Below, piece by piece: positions 22,777 to 34,592 of a stretch of DNA of 64,000 nucleotides (positions within the stretch are counted from its first letter, which is position 1; each line of letters begins with the position of its first letter). The stretch is from Uranotaenia lowii (Eukaryota; Arthropoda; Insecta; Diptera; Culicidae): NCBI RefSeq assembly GCF_029784155.1, contig NC_073693.1, positions 233,259,102 through 233,323,101 on the forward strand, given 5' to 3'. A program made the translations under genes and the position numbers. The notes below the pieces were generated by a model that worked only from the letters and a program-made list of their open reading frames with translations, made no database searches and was not told the DNA's origin.

Positions 22777-24720
22777 CTAAGACATACTACTTAATTCTAA
22801 TTTAAATCTACGTTTACACATATCGAAATTAAAAAGATGGTACACTGAGTTGAAACGTTCACAACATTTATCTATGGGATGGTTTCGGCCATATGCAGTA
22901 CGGTGAAAAGGTATCCAGAGGAACTGACGTTGTCGTAGTGTCCTCGTTGATATGTAAAGGTTGACGCGTTCCAATACGTAAGCAGAGTCAACACGATTAG
23001 TTAAGACATCAAAAATAAATGTTTGTTGTAGCTCGGTACGACGCTTTTCGAGAGAAGCAATGCTTATCAGAGCACACCTTTGCTCGTACGGCGGAAGTCG
23101 AAGTGGTTCGTTCCAAGGAAGTCGCCGGAGAGCGTACCTAACGAAGCTTCGCTGGACACGTTCAAGTCGGTAGCAGTGTGTACTCTGAGTAGGAGCCCAT
23201 ACCTGAGCGGCGTATTCCATAATGCTACGAACCGAAGAGCAGTACACTGCTTTCAGTGCATAGACGTCGTCGAAGTCTTTCGTGCTACGACGCAAGAATC
23301 CTAATGCAGCAAAACCCTTCGCAGACGTGAGCGCGATGTGTTCAGCGAATGTTAGTTTGTTGTCAATTTTCACTCCCAGGTCGAGAATGGATTTGACATT
23401 CTCCAATGTTGAACCCGAGAGTTGATATTCGAAGTTGACTGTGTTACGTGCACGAGTGAAGTTGACTATCTTGCATTTTTTGGCGTTCGCCGTCATTCCA
23501 TTTAAGCGGCACCAGTCTTCTAATCTGCCGATGTCGTTTTGTAAGGCAAGACAGTCAACGGAACTGCTTATTCTTCTGAACAGCTTCAAGTCATCAGCAT
23601 AAAGCAGAGTGTCGGATTGAAAAGTATTACATAGGTCATTCACGAAAACTATGAACAGAAGGGGTCCAAGGTGACCTTCCTGCGGTACTCCAGATGGGGT
23701 GTCGAAAGTTCGTGATCGTGAATTCCTAATTTTCGTGAAAGCCTGTCGGTGCAACAGATAAGAAGCAATCCAATCAAGTGACCAAGCTGGAAACCCTAGG
23801 CGATCCATCTTTGCAAGGAGAATTCTGTGCGGGACACGGTCAAACGCTTTTGCAAAGTCAATATAGACTGAATCCACTTGACAACCTTTCTCCAGACTAT
23901 TACTCAGGAAACTAATGTAACACATCAGATTCGTCACCGTAGACCGTTTCTTTACGAATCCATGCTGAGACTCTGAGATAAGAGGTTTTATGGCAGCATA
24001 CAATCGCTCGTGCATTAAAACTTCGAAAACTTTTGAAATTGAACTCAGGATTGAGATTGGGCGGTAGTTTTCGACGTGATGAGCATTGCCTGATTTATAA
24101 ATCGGAGAAATTGCTGCAACCTTCCAAGCACTGGGGAACGTCCTTTCGTTGAGCGATCGATTTAAAATACTGCAAATCGGGGCAGCTCCAGATGCGGCGC
24201 AATGTTTCAGAACCACAGGAGGAATGCCGTCAGAACCCGATCCTTTCGTTGGGTCAACTGCGGTCAGCTTCTCGTAGATATCCTGAACGGAAAAGCACGG
24301 CAAGGGCAAGTTTATGTCGTAAGACTCGAGCGATGCGAGGTAGCTGTTGTCTGTGCCATTACTAGGTGGAGAGTAAACGCTTTGGAAGAATTCAACAAAC
24401 ATATTTGCCGATTCGGTCAAGCTGGAGGAGGTTACACCGCGGAAGCTTACATCAACGGGGACTGCGGCGTTTTGTTTTTTATGTTTGAGATGTGTCCAAA
24501 ATGATGAGGGGTCATTTTTCATGTTTTCTTGAAGACGCGAAACATGTTGACGGTGAAGCAGCTCGTTTAAACTTTTAAATTCGTTTTCTAAGCGTCTAAG
24601 ATAATGTTTACTGTCTTCAGAGCGAATTCGATTGTAACATTTGCGTGCTTTTCGAAGCTGGTATTTGAATTTTGTTTGGGAGAGTGGGTAAAAGGATACG
24701 ATCTGGAAGCACTTCTGACT
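22777..24720 (-). CDS. Jockey-type LINE reverse transcriptase (partial ORF2)
   Basis: From an internal Met at 24522 the frame runs 581 codons to its stop. It stays open upstream to 24762, and the upstream residues (RKARKCYNRIRS and following) look like the linker between endonuclease and RT, so the start at 24522 is not biological. RT blocks in order: GSGSDGIPP, QHGFVKKRST, YIDFAKAFDR, a SGVPQEGHLGPLLF block and YADD (23590-23601). The QEG in the SGVPQG block, where the family has QG, is an insertion or substitution that may impair activity. The endonuclease is missing. The 3' UTR and AAATAAATT-type tail end near 22725. Confidence 0.88.
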   Translation of the reverse strand, partial: SQKCFQIVSFYPLSQTKFKYQLRKARKCYNRIRSEDSKHYLRRLENEFKSLNELLHRQHVSRLQENMKNDPSSFWTHLKHKKQNAAVPVDVSFRGVTSSSLTESANMFVEFFQSVYSPPSNGTDNSYLASLESYDINLPLPCFSVQDIYEKLTAVDPTKGSGSDGIPPVVLKHCAASGAAPICSILNRSLNERTFPSAWKVAAISPIYKSGNAHHVENYRPISILSSISKVFEVLMHERLYAAIKPLISESQHGFVKKRSTVTNLMCYISFLSNSLEKGCQVDSVYIDFAKAFDRVPHRILLAKMDRLGFPAWSLDWIASYLLHRQAFTKIRNSRSRTFDTPSGVPQEGHLGPLLFIVFVNDLCNTFQSDTLLYADDLKLFRRISSSVDCLALQNDIGRLEDWCRLNGMTANAKKCKIVNFTRARNTVNFEYQLSGSTLENVKSILDLGVKIDNKLTFAEHIALTSAKGFAALGFLRRSTKDFDDVYALKAVYCSSVRSIMEYAAQVWAPTQSTHCYRLERVQRSFVRYALRRLPWNEPLRLPPYEQRCALISIASLEKRRTELQQTFIFDVLTNRVDSAYVLERVNLYISTRTLRQRQFLWIPFHRTAYGRNHPIDKCCERFNSVYHLFNFDMCKRRFKLELSSMS

Positions 24721-24762
24721 AGTGCATTGATCTTGTATTAAAAATCCTAATCTCCTACGTTT

Positions 24763-25625
24763 TCAAACATTTGAATTTAACAGAATTACAAACATGTTTG
24801 TGCAAAAGTATTTTAATTATTATCTTTTCTTTATCTGCTTTAATGAAAGTTTGATTAGTTGATTAGTTTCTAATCAAGTACAACACAATTTCTACGCATA
24901 ATTTACAATATGATGTTTGTTTTTCATTTGCCAAAACTAACCTTATTTTTCAGTTTTTCTTTAGGTATGATAAGCAGCGTGATAAAGTTAAAATAATTAT
25001 TATTTAGTTTAACTTCTAAATATGATTTGATGTTTTTTTTTGTGAATATCTTTGAATGGAATTTCCACTTAGGTAATGGTTGTCTGATCCTTCTTACTCA
25101 AATGCATATGTTAACGTACCTAAAAGCAAAAACGATCTTCCTATCAAATACAATCAAAGCATGCTTCTGTTGAAATACAGTAGAAAAAGTGAATTAGCAA
25201 ACGATGAATAGTCGCGATGACAATTTTGTCTTAACGACAAAACAGTAAAGTATTTTATGAAATACTAATATGATGATAATTAGAGTAACTAGCGATTAAA
25301 GAATTTGTCTGTTTGTTTAACTTTAACTTCAAATATCTACGTAATAAAAACTGTTCAAATCTATCATTTCAATGTGTTAAACTTTGGGAACTCATTTATA
25401 TTTTTTTTTGTCGGCGAACTAACGAGTTGAAAAAGCTTATGAAGCTTAATGTTCATCTTGCTTGTGTGTGCTCAACAAGCTTTCTTGCATCTAAACTTGT
25501 ATACAAGTTTATTTCCGTGAAATATTTCACTTCGCATGAAACTGTCAGAAATTCATGTTTGATAGATTTTTTAAATAAAGAATTTGAACATATATAAAAA
25601 TAATAAAAAAAAATGCCTTAGCTTG
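24763..25625. other. AT-rich DNA inside the LINE-bounded interval
   Basis: No coding structure is recognisable. This may be internal sequence of the outer LINE or flanking DNA from another event. Confidence 0.35.
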
Positions 25626-26164
25626 ATATCCTTGACAATGACAGATTCATGACAATTGCATAGCGGCCCTGCAGAAAATCGTTTTCGGCTGTTCCCAATG
25701 ATGTAGCACCAGTCCTCTTCACTCAACCAATTCGATGAAATAACTCTTGAAATTTCGAAGAAAATCCACTATCACAACATAGAAAACCCCGAAACACAAC
25801 ACTTAACCAAAATTTTACAATTTTAAACCGATTTGTAACGAAATATTAGAAAAACTTTCACAATAACACATTTCAGACACTTCACTCTGACTGTACTGCC
25901 TCCCCATGATCAAGGTGTTCCGGGTTTTCCGATAAAGATTCACCAAAACACCAAACTTCGGCTAAGGTGAAAGTAACACCCAATTCCTTACAAAAGTCAA
26001 CAACATGACCAAATCCCTCAGCTTGCCGTCTCTAGAAATCTGAAATGAATCTCCCATTTTGAACTGTCAGAAAACTAAAATGCAAAACATTCGAACGAGC
26101 GAAGAAAAATCACGACCGCACTCGACCAAGGCTTGCTAAGAACTCTTTTTGAGAACAAAACATA

Positions 26165-27074
26165 TTTGACTAAAAACATAAGTTCGTATAATAATTTTAC
26201 TATGGTAATCATTCTTGTTGTTTATACTTACTCAGGATTATTAATCATCAAACCCGTGAGTAAACAAACAAATTTTGAGCTGCTTTCAAGTTTTACAACT
26301 TTCCAAATCTTTCCAGAGCATCGGGAGAACACACTAACATTGACCGAATTGTGTCGGAAGTGTGAATTTTAATATTTTTAATTATATAATAATGCATGCA
26401 TGGAAATAAACAAACAAACATACAGAGTAATTTAACTATTTAAATCAAGCTCCTCGCTCCTCCTAATCTTTATCATAACACATACTAGTTTCATCATGAA
26501 ACATATCAGGCTCGAAGTGAAACAATGCATCATTTCATTGACAATTTTACTAAAACGCAGTCGAATTTACTATGTGCAGCCAAATTGAGCACATGGTAAA
26601 AAAGATATGCGTAAGGTATTATAAACAACAAAACATATTTGACTCAAAAATATGGTTGTCTGTTGTTCATTTAAACCACGGATTTAGTAGTTTTAATATG
26701 ATTTTTTTTGTGTGTAGAAAGTTGTTGAAAATGATGTGAGCTCTTATTGGCATGAATGGCGTATGTAAAAACAATGTTCACAAAAGTGACTCATATACAT
26801 ATATGCATAAAAATCATACAAAATGATTTCACCTTCTGAACAATATCTTATTCAGATCAGAATAGAAATTTATTCCGAAAACATTGTTTTTCGTGATCGC
26901 AAAAGTAGTTTAAACGCCATTTTTACCTTAAATACATTGAAAAACACGTGTTTAATGACGATTTTTGCGCAAATTAAGATATTTCTTCCAATGCAGAATT
27001 TTTGCCCTCCTTTTCCAATATCTGAGGTGAAAGAAAACTGAATAATCAACCTTTTTGCTTGGAACGGCCAGTCT
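26165..27074. other. AT-rich DNA
   Basis: The AACAAAACATATTTGACT block appears at about 26152 and again at about 26632, so part of this stretch is itself repeated. No gene seen. Confidence 0.4.
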
Positions 27075-27475
27075 GTACCACTAGACTGAATCGATTTGGG
27101 GTCATTTTTGAGCTTCCCAAACCCCGTCTTAAAAGCTTCGTCTTGATCCAAAACTCATCCATGATTTTTTGCAGAATTTTTAAGAAACGTTTACATGAGT
27201 AAATTTTAACTTTTAGGTTTGTATGGGAAAATTGAATAATATGTACTGGAAAATCAACATTGTTTTTGTTTCTACTGTGGAGCCTAGCACGATGATAGTT
27301 TTTGTGCTAATTTATAAAATTATATGAAGGGAAATCTTCCGCTGAACAACTTTGTCGAACACCTTAACTTCGTATCTCATTAGGCAAAAAAGTTATAGGC
27401 TGTTTAACACGGAAATGTCTTTTGGCATTGATCAAACATAAATTCAATTGACATCACTGCAATGTCAATCTTCCA
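27075..27475 (+). repeat. Foldback repeat family, single arm (copy 2)
   Basis: Shares ATCGATTTGGGGTCATTTTT, the CTCATCCATGATTTTTTGCA block, TTTAGGTTTGTATGGGAAAA and CTGAACAACTTTGTCGAA with the complete copy at 57966-58629. Only the left arm is present. Confidence 0.75.
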
Positions 27476-28577
27476 TATAATTAGGCCGGAAATACAACCC
27501 AATAGATCAAATCCTTTTGTCAAAAATGTTATCTCCTAATGCTGTTCAAACAGTCTTAATAAAAAAAACTAATGTTATAGGCTGCGTATTCAGTGATGGA
27601 GTTACGAATTTCGTGACATAACATGAATTCAATCCACAAACTCCACAAACTTTTTAGTTTAACTTGATCACTATCGATTGCCAAAATTTGGAAGTTCATT
27701 TTTTAATGTTCCAAATTGTTTTTTAAAATTCAAGAAACTTGTTTCATGAAACAATAGTCAAATTCAAGAATGAATACTGTAGCGGAGCACCCCCGGGTAG
27801 TGATTTTTATAGTATTGAGAAAAAAAAAGCAAGTACTCTGATAACGCGAATTTCACTCCCAAGTATGACAGCACCCAGTCAGTGACTTATCGCAAGTCGC
27901 AACTTATGCCGAGTGCGGCAGCACTTGCTCTCGCAAAAAGTTCCGGTCGTTCCCATGCCTGTACAAACAACGAAAAAGCAGAAATATTACGCCAAAAAAA
28001 AACGTTACGTCTGAAAGGGAGCAAAGAGCACTTCAAGTATGGATTGCGAGATTCAATGACATTTTTGCACCGAACAACGATGACCATTAGTCGAACAAAC
28101 GGGAGGTGTGTTTTTTTGTTTTCTGTTTAAGAGTCGTTTTTTTTTGTTTCTGCGGTCTCGCGCTCACATTCATTTGGGTTCCTCTTTAATAATCGTCCAA
28201 CCCGGTGACACACTCAATGGATCGCACCGGGTCGTTTCAAATTATCCATCGCCGGGATATTCCGCGGTAGTATGAAATTTTAATTGCCATTATGTTTCCG
28301 TTATCAATTTCTTTCAAGGCGGTTTTGTGCTTTTGAACAATTCATCAACTGCGATGCCGTAATAAAGAACGAGTGATTGTAGTGTACTTAAACTACTTTG
28401 AAATAAGGACAAACATTTAAAATCATAGGAATGAAACTATTTACGAATCACTTATGGTGGGTGTTCCTAATTTGGCATGTGTACCTAATGTTAACATACC
28501 GTTTGGTTTTGACCGTTTTTGACGTTATTTTCACTTATCACAATTGTTATCTTATTTTAATCGCCGCTGGGATATAT
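27476..28577. other. Unassigned DNA, GC-richer around 27860-28350
   Basis: The part near 27860-28350 is less AT-rich than its neighbours and contains a frame of 82 codons (27882-28130) without recognisable features. It could be an unrecognised exon, a 5' UTR or an old repeat. None can be supported. Confidence 0.3.
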
Positions 28578-29076
28578 TCTTATTTAATTTTTGGCATTTC
28601 GGCGAGTTGTGAAAATTCAAGTTAGAATATTTAGAAAGAACATGAAAGTATTATAGGTGGAAAGATCAAAGCTAGAGCGCTTTGGGTAGAAGAAATTGAA
28701 TAGTTGGTGAAAATGTGAGCAGGGCTTTTGTTTTGTGAACAGCTTTTGAACTACTTGCGTGATTCTTTGCCGCGCGCCGTTTCAATGTTGATAGGAAGCG
28801 ATGAAGAAACCCATCGCATTCCTACCCACATTGAAACGGACGGCTCGAACACATGAGATTGTGTCCGACCGGGCAAAGCGCGGCAAAGAATCACGCAAGT
28901 AGTTCAAAAGCTGTTCACAAAACAAAAACCCTGCTCACATTTTCACCAACTATTCAACTTCTTCTACCCAAAGCGCTCTAACTTTGATCTTTCCACCTAT
29001 AATACTTTCATGTTCTTTCTAAATATTCTACCTTCAATTTTCACAACTCGCCGAAATGCCAAAAATTAAATAAGAA
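28578..29076. repeat. Foldback element, about 0.5 kb
   Basis: Arms 28578-28813 and 28817-29076 are strong reverse complements: TTTGGCATTTCGGCGAGTTG with its complement, GTGAGCAGGG with CCCTGCTCAC, and CTACTTGCGTGATTCTTTGC with its complement. The centre is a tiny loop near 28815. The right arm has about 40 extra bases near 28845-28885. Recent enough to form a stable hairpin if transcribed. Confidence 0.85.
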
Positions 29077-32000
29077 CTTATCACAATTATATATAAAATT
29101 ATAATGTAAGGGATCATGTGAACTTTCATTTTACGAACAAACTAGTTTTCTCACAGGATTTTTCCCTAAATCCGGATTGTTTCAAGGTATGTCTAAATTG
29201 AATGGAATTGTTAGCATAAATATCTCTTAAAAATTACCTCCGTGATTGATCGAGGCCATCAATTTTGTGCAAGGGCCAAAAGAATGCAGCTTGGGATTAG
29301 CAATTCATTCTCAATGCACAAAACTCATGCTCTCCCTTTAACAAATGATAAATAACGACGCCGGCCACGTCCTAGTAGTCAATGAGGGATGAAGGAAGGA
29401 TTGTTAGTAAGATACTTTATAGGATCAACCATAAGTCTGTTCTTCCAGATTTCTTCAAAAACTTATTTTGAAAAACTCTGAAACAATGATAAGTCAGTAT
29501 CACCAGCTATAGAAACCGTCTATACGTCTGCGAATCTATAGGTATTCAAGTATCTCAGGAAGGGTTGTGTTAGTAAGGGGGTTTGGATCAGGAGCCATTT
29601 TTGGAAAATGGTGCGAACTTCGTTCTACCTACATCTCCTATGCCCCTAGACATTTTCTGAAGAAATTCTACGAGATTTTGTTAATTTGAATATCCAAAAA
29701 AAATTATTAACACTCAAATAGATTCCTTCCTACCTGATATTTAGTTGTTTCCCTCACTATAATATCTAACACATCATATATATTTAAAACGACTTTTGAA
29801 ATGAAATAGCTTGAGCTTGCTATCAACTTTGGTCGACCTGTGGCCGAATCGAAGATAAAATATTGATAATATTTTTTAGCAAATCATCAGCTCATCCGTT
29901 TATAATTATCCATTCTAAAATACCTTTTACAAGAACAACCTTTATTTATCGACCCGAAATAAAATTCAAACTATTTTTCCGAAAAACAATTGTAAATGGC
30001 GTGATTTCGAATTTCGTTAGATAACATGTAAGTTTTTTCAGCAATGAATACATGGACGTAAAAATTGATTTTAAATAATGCTTATTTAAGGTAAGTTCAA
30101 CTAAACTGCCAATCACCAATCTAAATAAAAAAATTTAAACTATCACTATCTAGTCTATTGATTTCCTCAGATGTATCTCCGGAAAATTGATAACCTCCGA
30201 CTCATTAGTAACAATTGTATTAACCAAAATATTGTTCACTACTAATAGAAAGTTGAAGAAAATAATGTGTCTGTGTACATGACTTTTTTCCAGTAGTTTT
30301 ACAAAACTCAAAAAGACGAATCGAAAGATATGGTGAATGTGTCATTCCGCTGTTAAATCTACAATCAATGTTTAGAGTTGGTTTATTTTACGCTTCCCTA
30401 ACACGTTTAAAAAACCGTTCAAAACTATATTTCCGAAAATAAAATGTAAGGTTCAATTTTTAATTAAAATATTTCTGAATAATTGAGAGATGCAATCCAA
30501 AAACAAGTTGAAATAACAAAGTTCTTCAAGATAAAGAAAAATGTAAAGTTTTGTCACTTAAAAGTTAATTTTTTCTGGTTAAAATGTTTCTCAAATGGGA
30601 CTTATCTTGCTTCTGATGGATCTCTTTCTTTAATACACAATTTAATGTGTAACAGCTTTTAGTCTGATCTAGAGAAGCAAAACCCCCAAAAAATGAAAAA
30701 AAAAGAACGGACTCACCAATATATTATCAAACGTCCGTCTCTGATGTTCAAAGGATCTAGAACTGCATCGCTGATTTTCGGCAGGCCACCGGGAAACACA
30801 GCTCCTCTTATTTTAGGGGGAAGTTAACCATGGTGTTGGTCAATTCCTAACAACAATCACTTTATCACTAATTATTAAACTATCTTCAGCACTTCATAAA
30901 ATTTCAAGAATGATTCCCATTTTTGAGATATTACATTTTTTCGCTGACAGAAGATAACGCGTCAGCTTTGAACGATCATTAGATTCACTAGTATTAAACT
31001 CTTTAAAAACTTAAATTTTGGTAAAAATTTTGCGGACGAAGAAAAAAACGCGTGCAGTTCGCGAAAGTCATGGACTACTCCTCGCTATGCTAGAACCATG
31101 TTTTTTTCGTGTAATAACTAAAAAAACCAATCCCTACGCGACAGAAAAGGAAACCATCAAGGTTACAGAGAGCTTCTTTACAAAACTATGCGATTTTCAC
31201 CCTACCAAAAAAATGGGGTTAATTGCAACAACCTTTGTTTTTAATGAAAAATCGAATGAAAAAGTTTGATAATTTATAGTTTTTTATATATTTGTGATTT
31301 CGTTACGCATAAAGCCAGATCTGCAGTTATTTTTTATTTGGTTTGAATTAAATTAAATTTTATCTGTCAATGAAAGCATAAAGATGCTGTATACATTCAG
31401 GGGTAAAAAATACTACAAAAAAAAAATAAATTCATATTCCAACATATGGAAACAAGATTTAAACTGTTTTTTTTAAGAAATTTAATGTTTGTACGTAAAA
31501 TATTTAAACACCAACAGTGTTGATATAGGATAATAAAAGCAATATAAAGTTTGTATGTAAACTGTGTAAAGTTTTTTACGACATCGAAAAATGTAGAAAT
31601 TTCGATTTTTTTTTTTATAAATTTTCTATGAGGATCAAAAACTTCAAAACACTATCTCACGATTTGAGAAACTATGGCATTATCATGAAATGATGATTAT
31701 ATTACATTAATGAAAATAAAAATTGAATAAGTGTTGTGGTACACAAATGTTGCATCTAACCATGCTGTTGCATGATGCTCTGTTTGGCTGTACTTATTTG
31801 TATCCATTACAATGAATTTTCTTAGGAAAGGTAAAGTTTGAATTTTAATAAGCTCAAAATCCACTACTTTCTTCAAAACTTGCGTTAAGGAATTTTGTGT
31901 AGGATTTTAATAGACCTTATTTCTCTATTCATATTCCAAAAACGTTATAAAATTTATAAAAGGTGAGTTTTGAGATATTTCTCATTAAAGTATTTGAAAA

Positions 32001-32201
32001 AACAGACCTATATGCAAAATCAGGAACAAATAGTGTAATATTGGATACGCTTATACAGATTTCCTCATATGTTAACATTAGGAACAATTAGTGCCAAATT
32101 AGGAACATCGACACACTTTATAAAACATAATATTTTTCGTAAATTAAGGCTTGAAATGAGTATTTCAAGCCAAAACAGAGTTCAGAGAAAAATTTGGAAC
32201 T
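29077..32201. other. AT-rich DNA without a recognisable gene
   Basis: Apart from the LINE 3' UTR-like block at 29250-29400, only random frames are seen. The frame at 31018-31269 has no features supporting it as a gene. Confidence 0.4.
29250..29400 (-). mobile_element. LINE 3' UTR fragment
   Basis: Shares GAGGCCATCA, TTGTGCAAGGG/TTGTACAAGGG, AAAAGAATG, TTGGGATTAGC and GGCCACGTCCTAGTAGTCAA in order with 22515-22640, the 3' UTR region of the LINE insertion. Confidence 0.65.
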
Positions 32202-32203
32202 TA

Positions 32204-33536
32204 CCCGATCAGGAGAGCATATCAAAATAATAACTCAAACGTATCTCACCAAGATATTTACATTTACATCTGATTCAGTTATAATTAAGTACTCTAAATT
32301 TTCGATTTTAAGTTTCTCCAATCTGAATTATATCTTATTCTAATTGACAGACTTGAATGGGGTTGAGTTCATTTTCAATTATAAAGATTTTTTTTTAATT
32401 TTGGCCTAAAATAAAATGATTATATCTTATTTTGATATACGTACATCTTTTTATGAAATACGGACATCGAAGTCAACGGCCCAAACCCTACATCAATGAG
32501 TTTCGCTCAACAGATCCATGAAATTGAATCCGATTTTTTGGAAACCAAAAATAGAGCATGGTTGTAGCAAATAGTGTGGTTTATTGACATTCCACTAGAA
32601 ATTTTTCTCGAAGCACTCATATCTTGATAAGTTATAATTTTGACAGGTTTTGGTTTGTCCAATATCAAACTATGCTATCTGAAAGAGATATAATCTTGAA
32701 AGGAGCATATCTAAATTTGATATAATTTAGCTATGATCGCATAGATTTTTTGATATAATTTGAGATATTTTAACATCCTAAGAGTACTGAATAATAACTC
32801 ATTAAGATAGGAAAATTTTGTATCAAAATATCTCATCTTGATATAATCTAGTTTTTCCCTCCTGATCGGGTATCTACCCGATCAGGAGGTAAAAACTAAA
32901 TTATATCATGATGAGATATTTTGATACTAATATTTCTCCTATTTGAATGAGTTATTATTTAGTACTCGTAGGATGTTAAAATATCTCAAATTATATTAAA
33001 AAATTTATGCGATCATAGCTAAATAATATCAATTTTAGATATGCTCCTTACAAGATTATATCTCGTTCAGATAGCGTAGTTTGATATTGGGCAGAACAAA
33101 ACCTATCAAAATTACAACTTATAACTATTATAATTATTATAATTATAACTTCAAGAAAAATTTCTAGTGGAATGTCAATAAACCCCATTATTTGCTAAAA
33201 CCATGGCCCATTTTTGGTTTCCCAAAAGTTGGATTCAATTTTATGAATCTCATAAACGTACGGTTTGGGTCGTTGACTTCGATGTCCGTGTTTCAGAAAA
33301 AGTTGTACGTATATCAAAATAAGATATAATCATTTTATTTTAGGACTATCCGAAAAAATCTTGATCATTGAAAATGAGCTCAACCTCATTCAAGTCTGTC
33401 AATCAGAATAAGATATAATTCAGATTGAAGAAACTTAAAATCGATAATTTGTAGTATTTAATTATAATTGAATCAGATGTAAATATCTTGGTGAGATACG
33501 CTTGAGCTATTATTTTGATATGCTCTCCTGATCGGG
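32204..33536. repeat. Large palindromic element, 1.33 kb
   Basis: Arms 32204-32870 and 32877-33536 are reverse complements with few differences. Both outer ends and both inner ends carry CCCGATCAGGAG-type motifs, so it reads as two inverted copies of a ~660-bp TIR element meeting at GGGTATCTACCC (32868-32879). The outer flanks are TA (32202-32203, 33537-33538), consistent with a TA target. No protein is encoded. Confidence 0.88.
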
Positions 33537-33538
33537 TA

Positions 33539-34569
33539 AGTATTAATGATTCGGCGTAATAATATCAAATCTAAAAACTTCTGACAAAAAATAGCGAAAC
33601 TAGGCTCACCCTATTAAAGTCATTTTAGGACCGATACACTGATGCATCTGTAAATTAGTTTGGAAAAAGTATTGCGTTTGCACTTGCCACCATAAACGGG
33701 GCAACATAGAAATTTTTTCACAAAAGTACCATTGACACATTCCACGCGCTTGTACCGCTCAAAAGTGATTTTTATCTGCTCACGTATCAAAAAATTTCAA
33801 ACTTGTCTATAATTTTGATAATTCAAATCACACAAAACCAACGGAAAAGGGAGAAAAATTTTTTTTTAAACATGTTTTATATGATTTGGAAAATCAATTT
33901 TTTTGTTGAAAAAAGTGGTTACTAACTGTTTTTACAAAATAGTTAATTTAAATATATGGATGAATTTGTTTTAGAAATTTTTTTAGTACGTTTTAAAGCC
34001 AAAAAACAGTGCTTCATTTTGTAGAAAAAAGAATTTATTTATAACCAATGTAGTTGGTTTGAAAAGCGAACAAAAATAGTCGCAAATGAGTGAATTCACG
34101 TCACATAAAAGGGAACTTTTTTATTTTACGAGAAAACTTTGACATTTTCTGGAATAAAAAAAATGAGATCTTCTTTGAATATAATAAGACCCCGATCCTA
34201 AAACACTAAATTTTATAGAAATCGTTTGGAATCAAGCTGAGTTACAACAGCGCGAATGAGTGAATTCACGTCACAAAATTTGATTTTTTGTAAAATTTTA
34301 TATGGAGAATATGCTCTGAAAGCTGTTTTGATCTTCCAGATGGTCGGATTTTTACAAATCGAGCATAATTTAGTTGAATTTTCAATACGTTTATTATTTT
34401 CCAATAAAAATACAAAATGGTTGAAAAAAAAATTTTTTTGTGAATCTTTAAATGAAGACAGTAGTAATTTTAACGTATAATTTCTCTATATGTTGCTATT
34501 CAAGTGCCAATCTAAATAAGGAAAAAGTTAGGTGCAGATACTGAAAATTAATTATTGTAAAAATCGGAA
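33539..34569. other. AT-rich DNA with GTGAATTCACGTCAC motifs
   Basis: No gene is seen. The 15-bp motif occurs at 34090-34104 and 34260-34274 and again beyond the large insertions at 38631-38645 and 38820-38834, suggesting this flank and the 38.6-39.0 kb flank were once one repeat array. Confidence 0.5.
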
Positions 34570-34592
34570 TAACAGAATATCTTTTTTGAAAG

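Larger units (their letters stand above)
22230..26142 (-). mobile_element. LINE insertion with 22-bp target duplication and nested RT element
   Basis: The sequence TTTTTGAGAACAAAACATAT (plus TT) occurs on both sides (about 22208-22229 and 26143-26164). The left inner edge is a pentanucleotide tail, TAAGC repeats on the minus strand, and a 3' UTR-like region to about 22715. The right edge begins on the minus strand with a CCTTGGTCGAGTGCGGTCG motif and a 5' UTR-like GC-richer region (25630-26142). A Jockey-type RT copy (22720-24720) lies between. It may be a separate nested insertion, because it has its own AT-rich tail near 22725. Confidence 0.7.

Noticed and set aside
27882..28130. 82-codon frame as a gene
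   Set aside because: Composition is slightly less AT-rich, but no domain, splice context or conservation can be shown.
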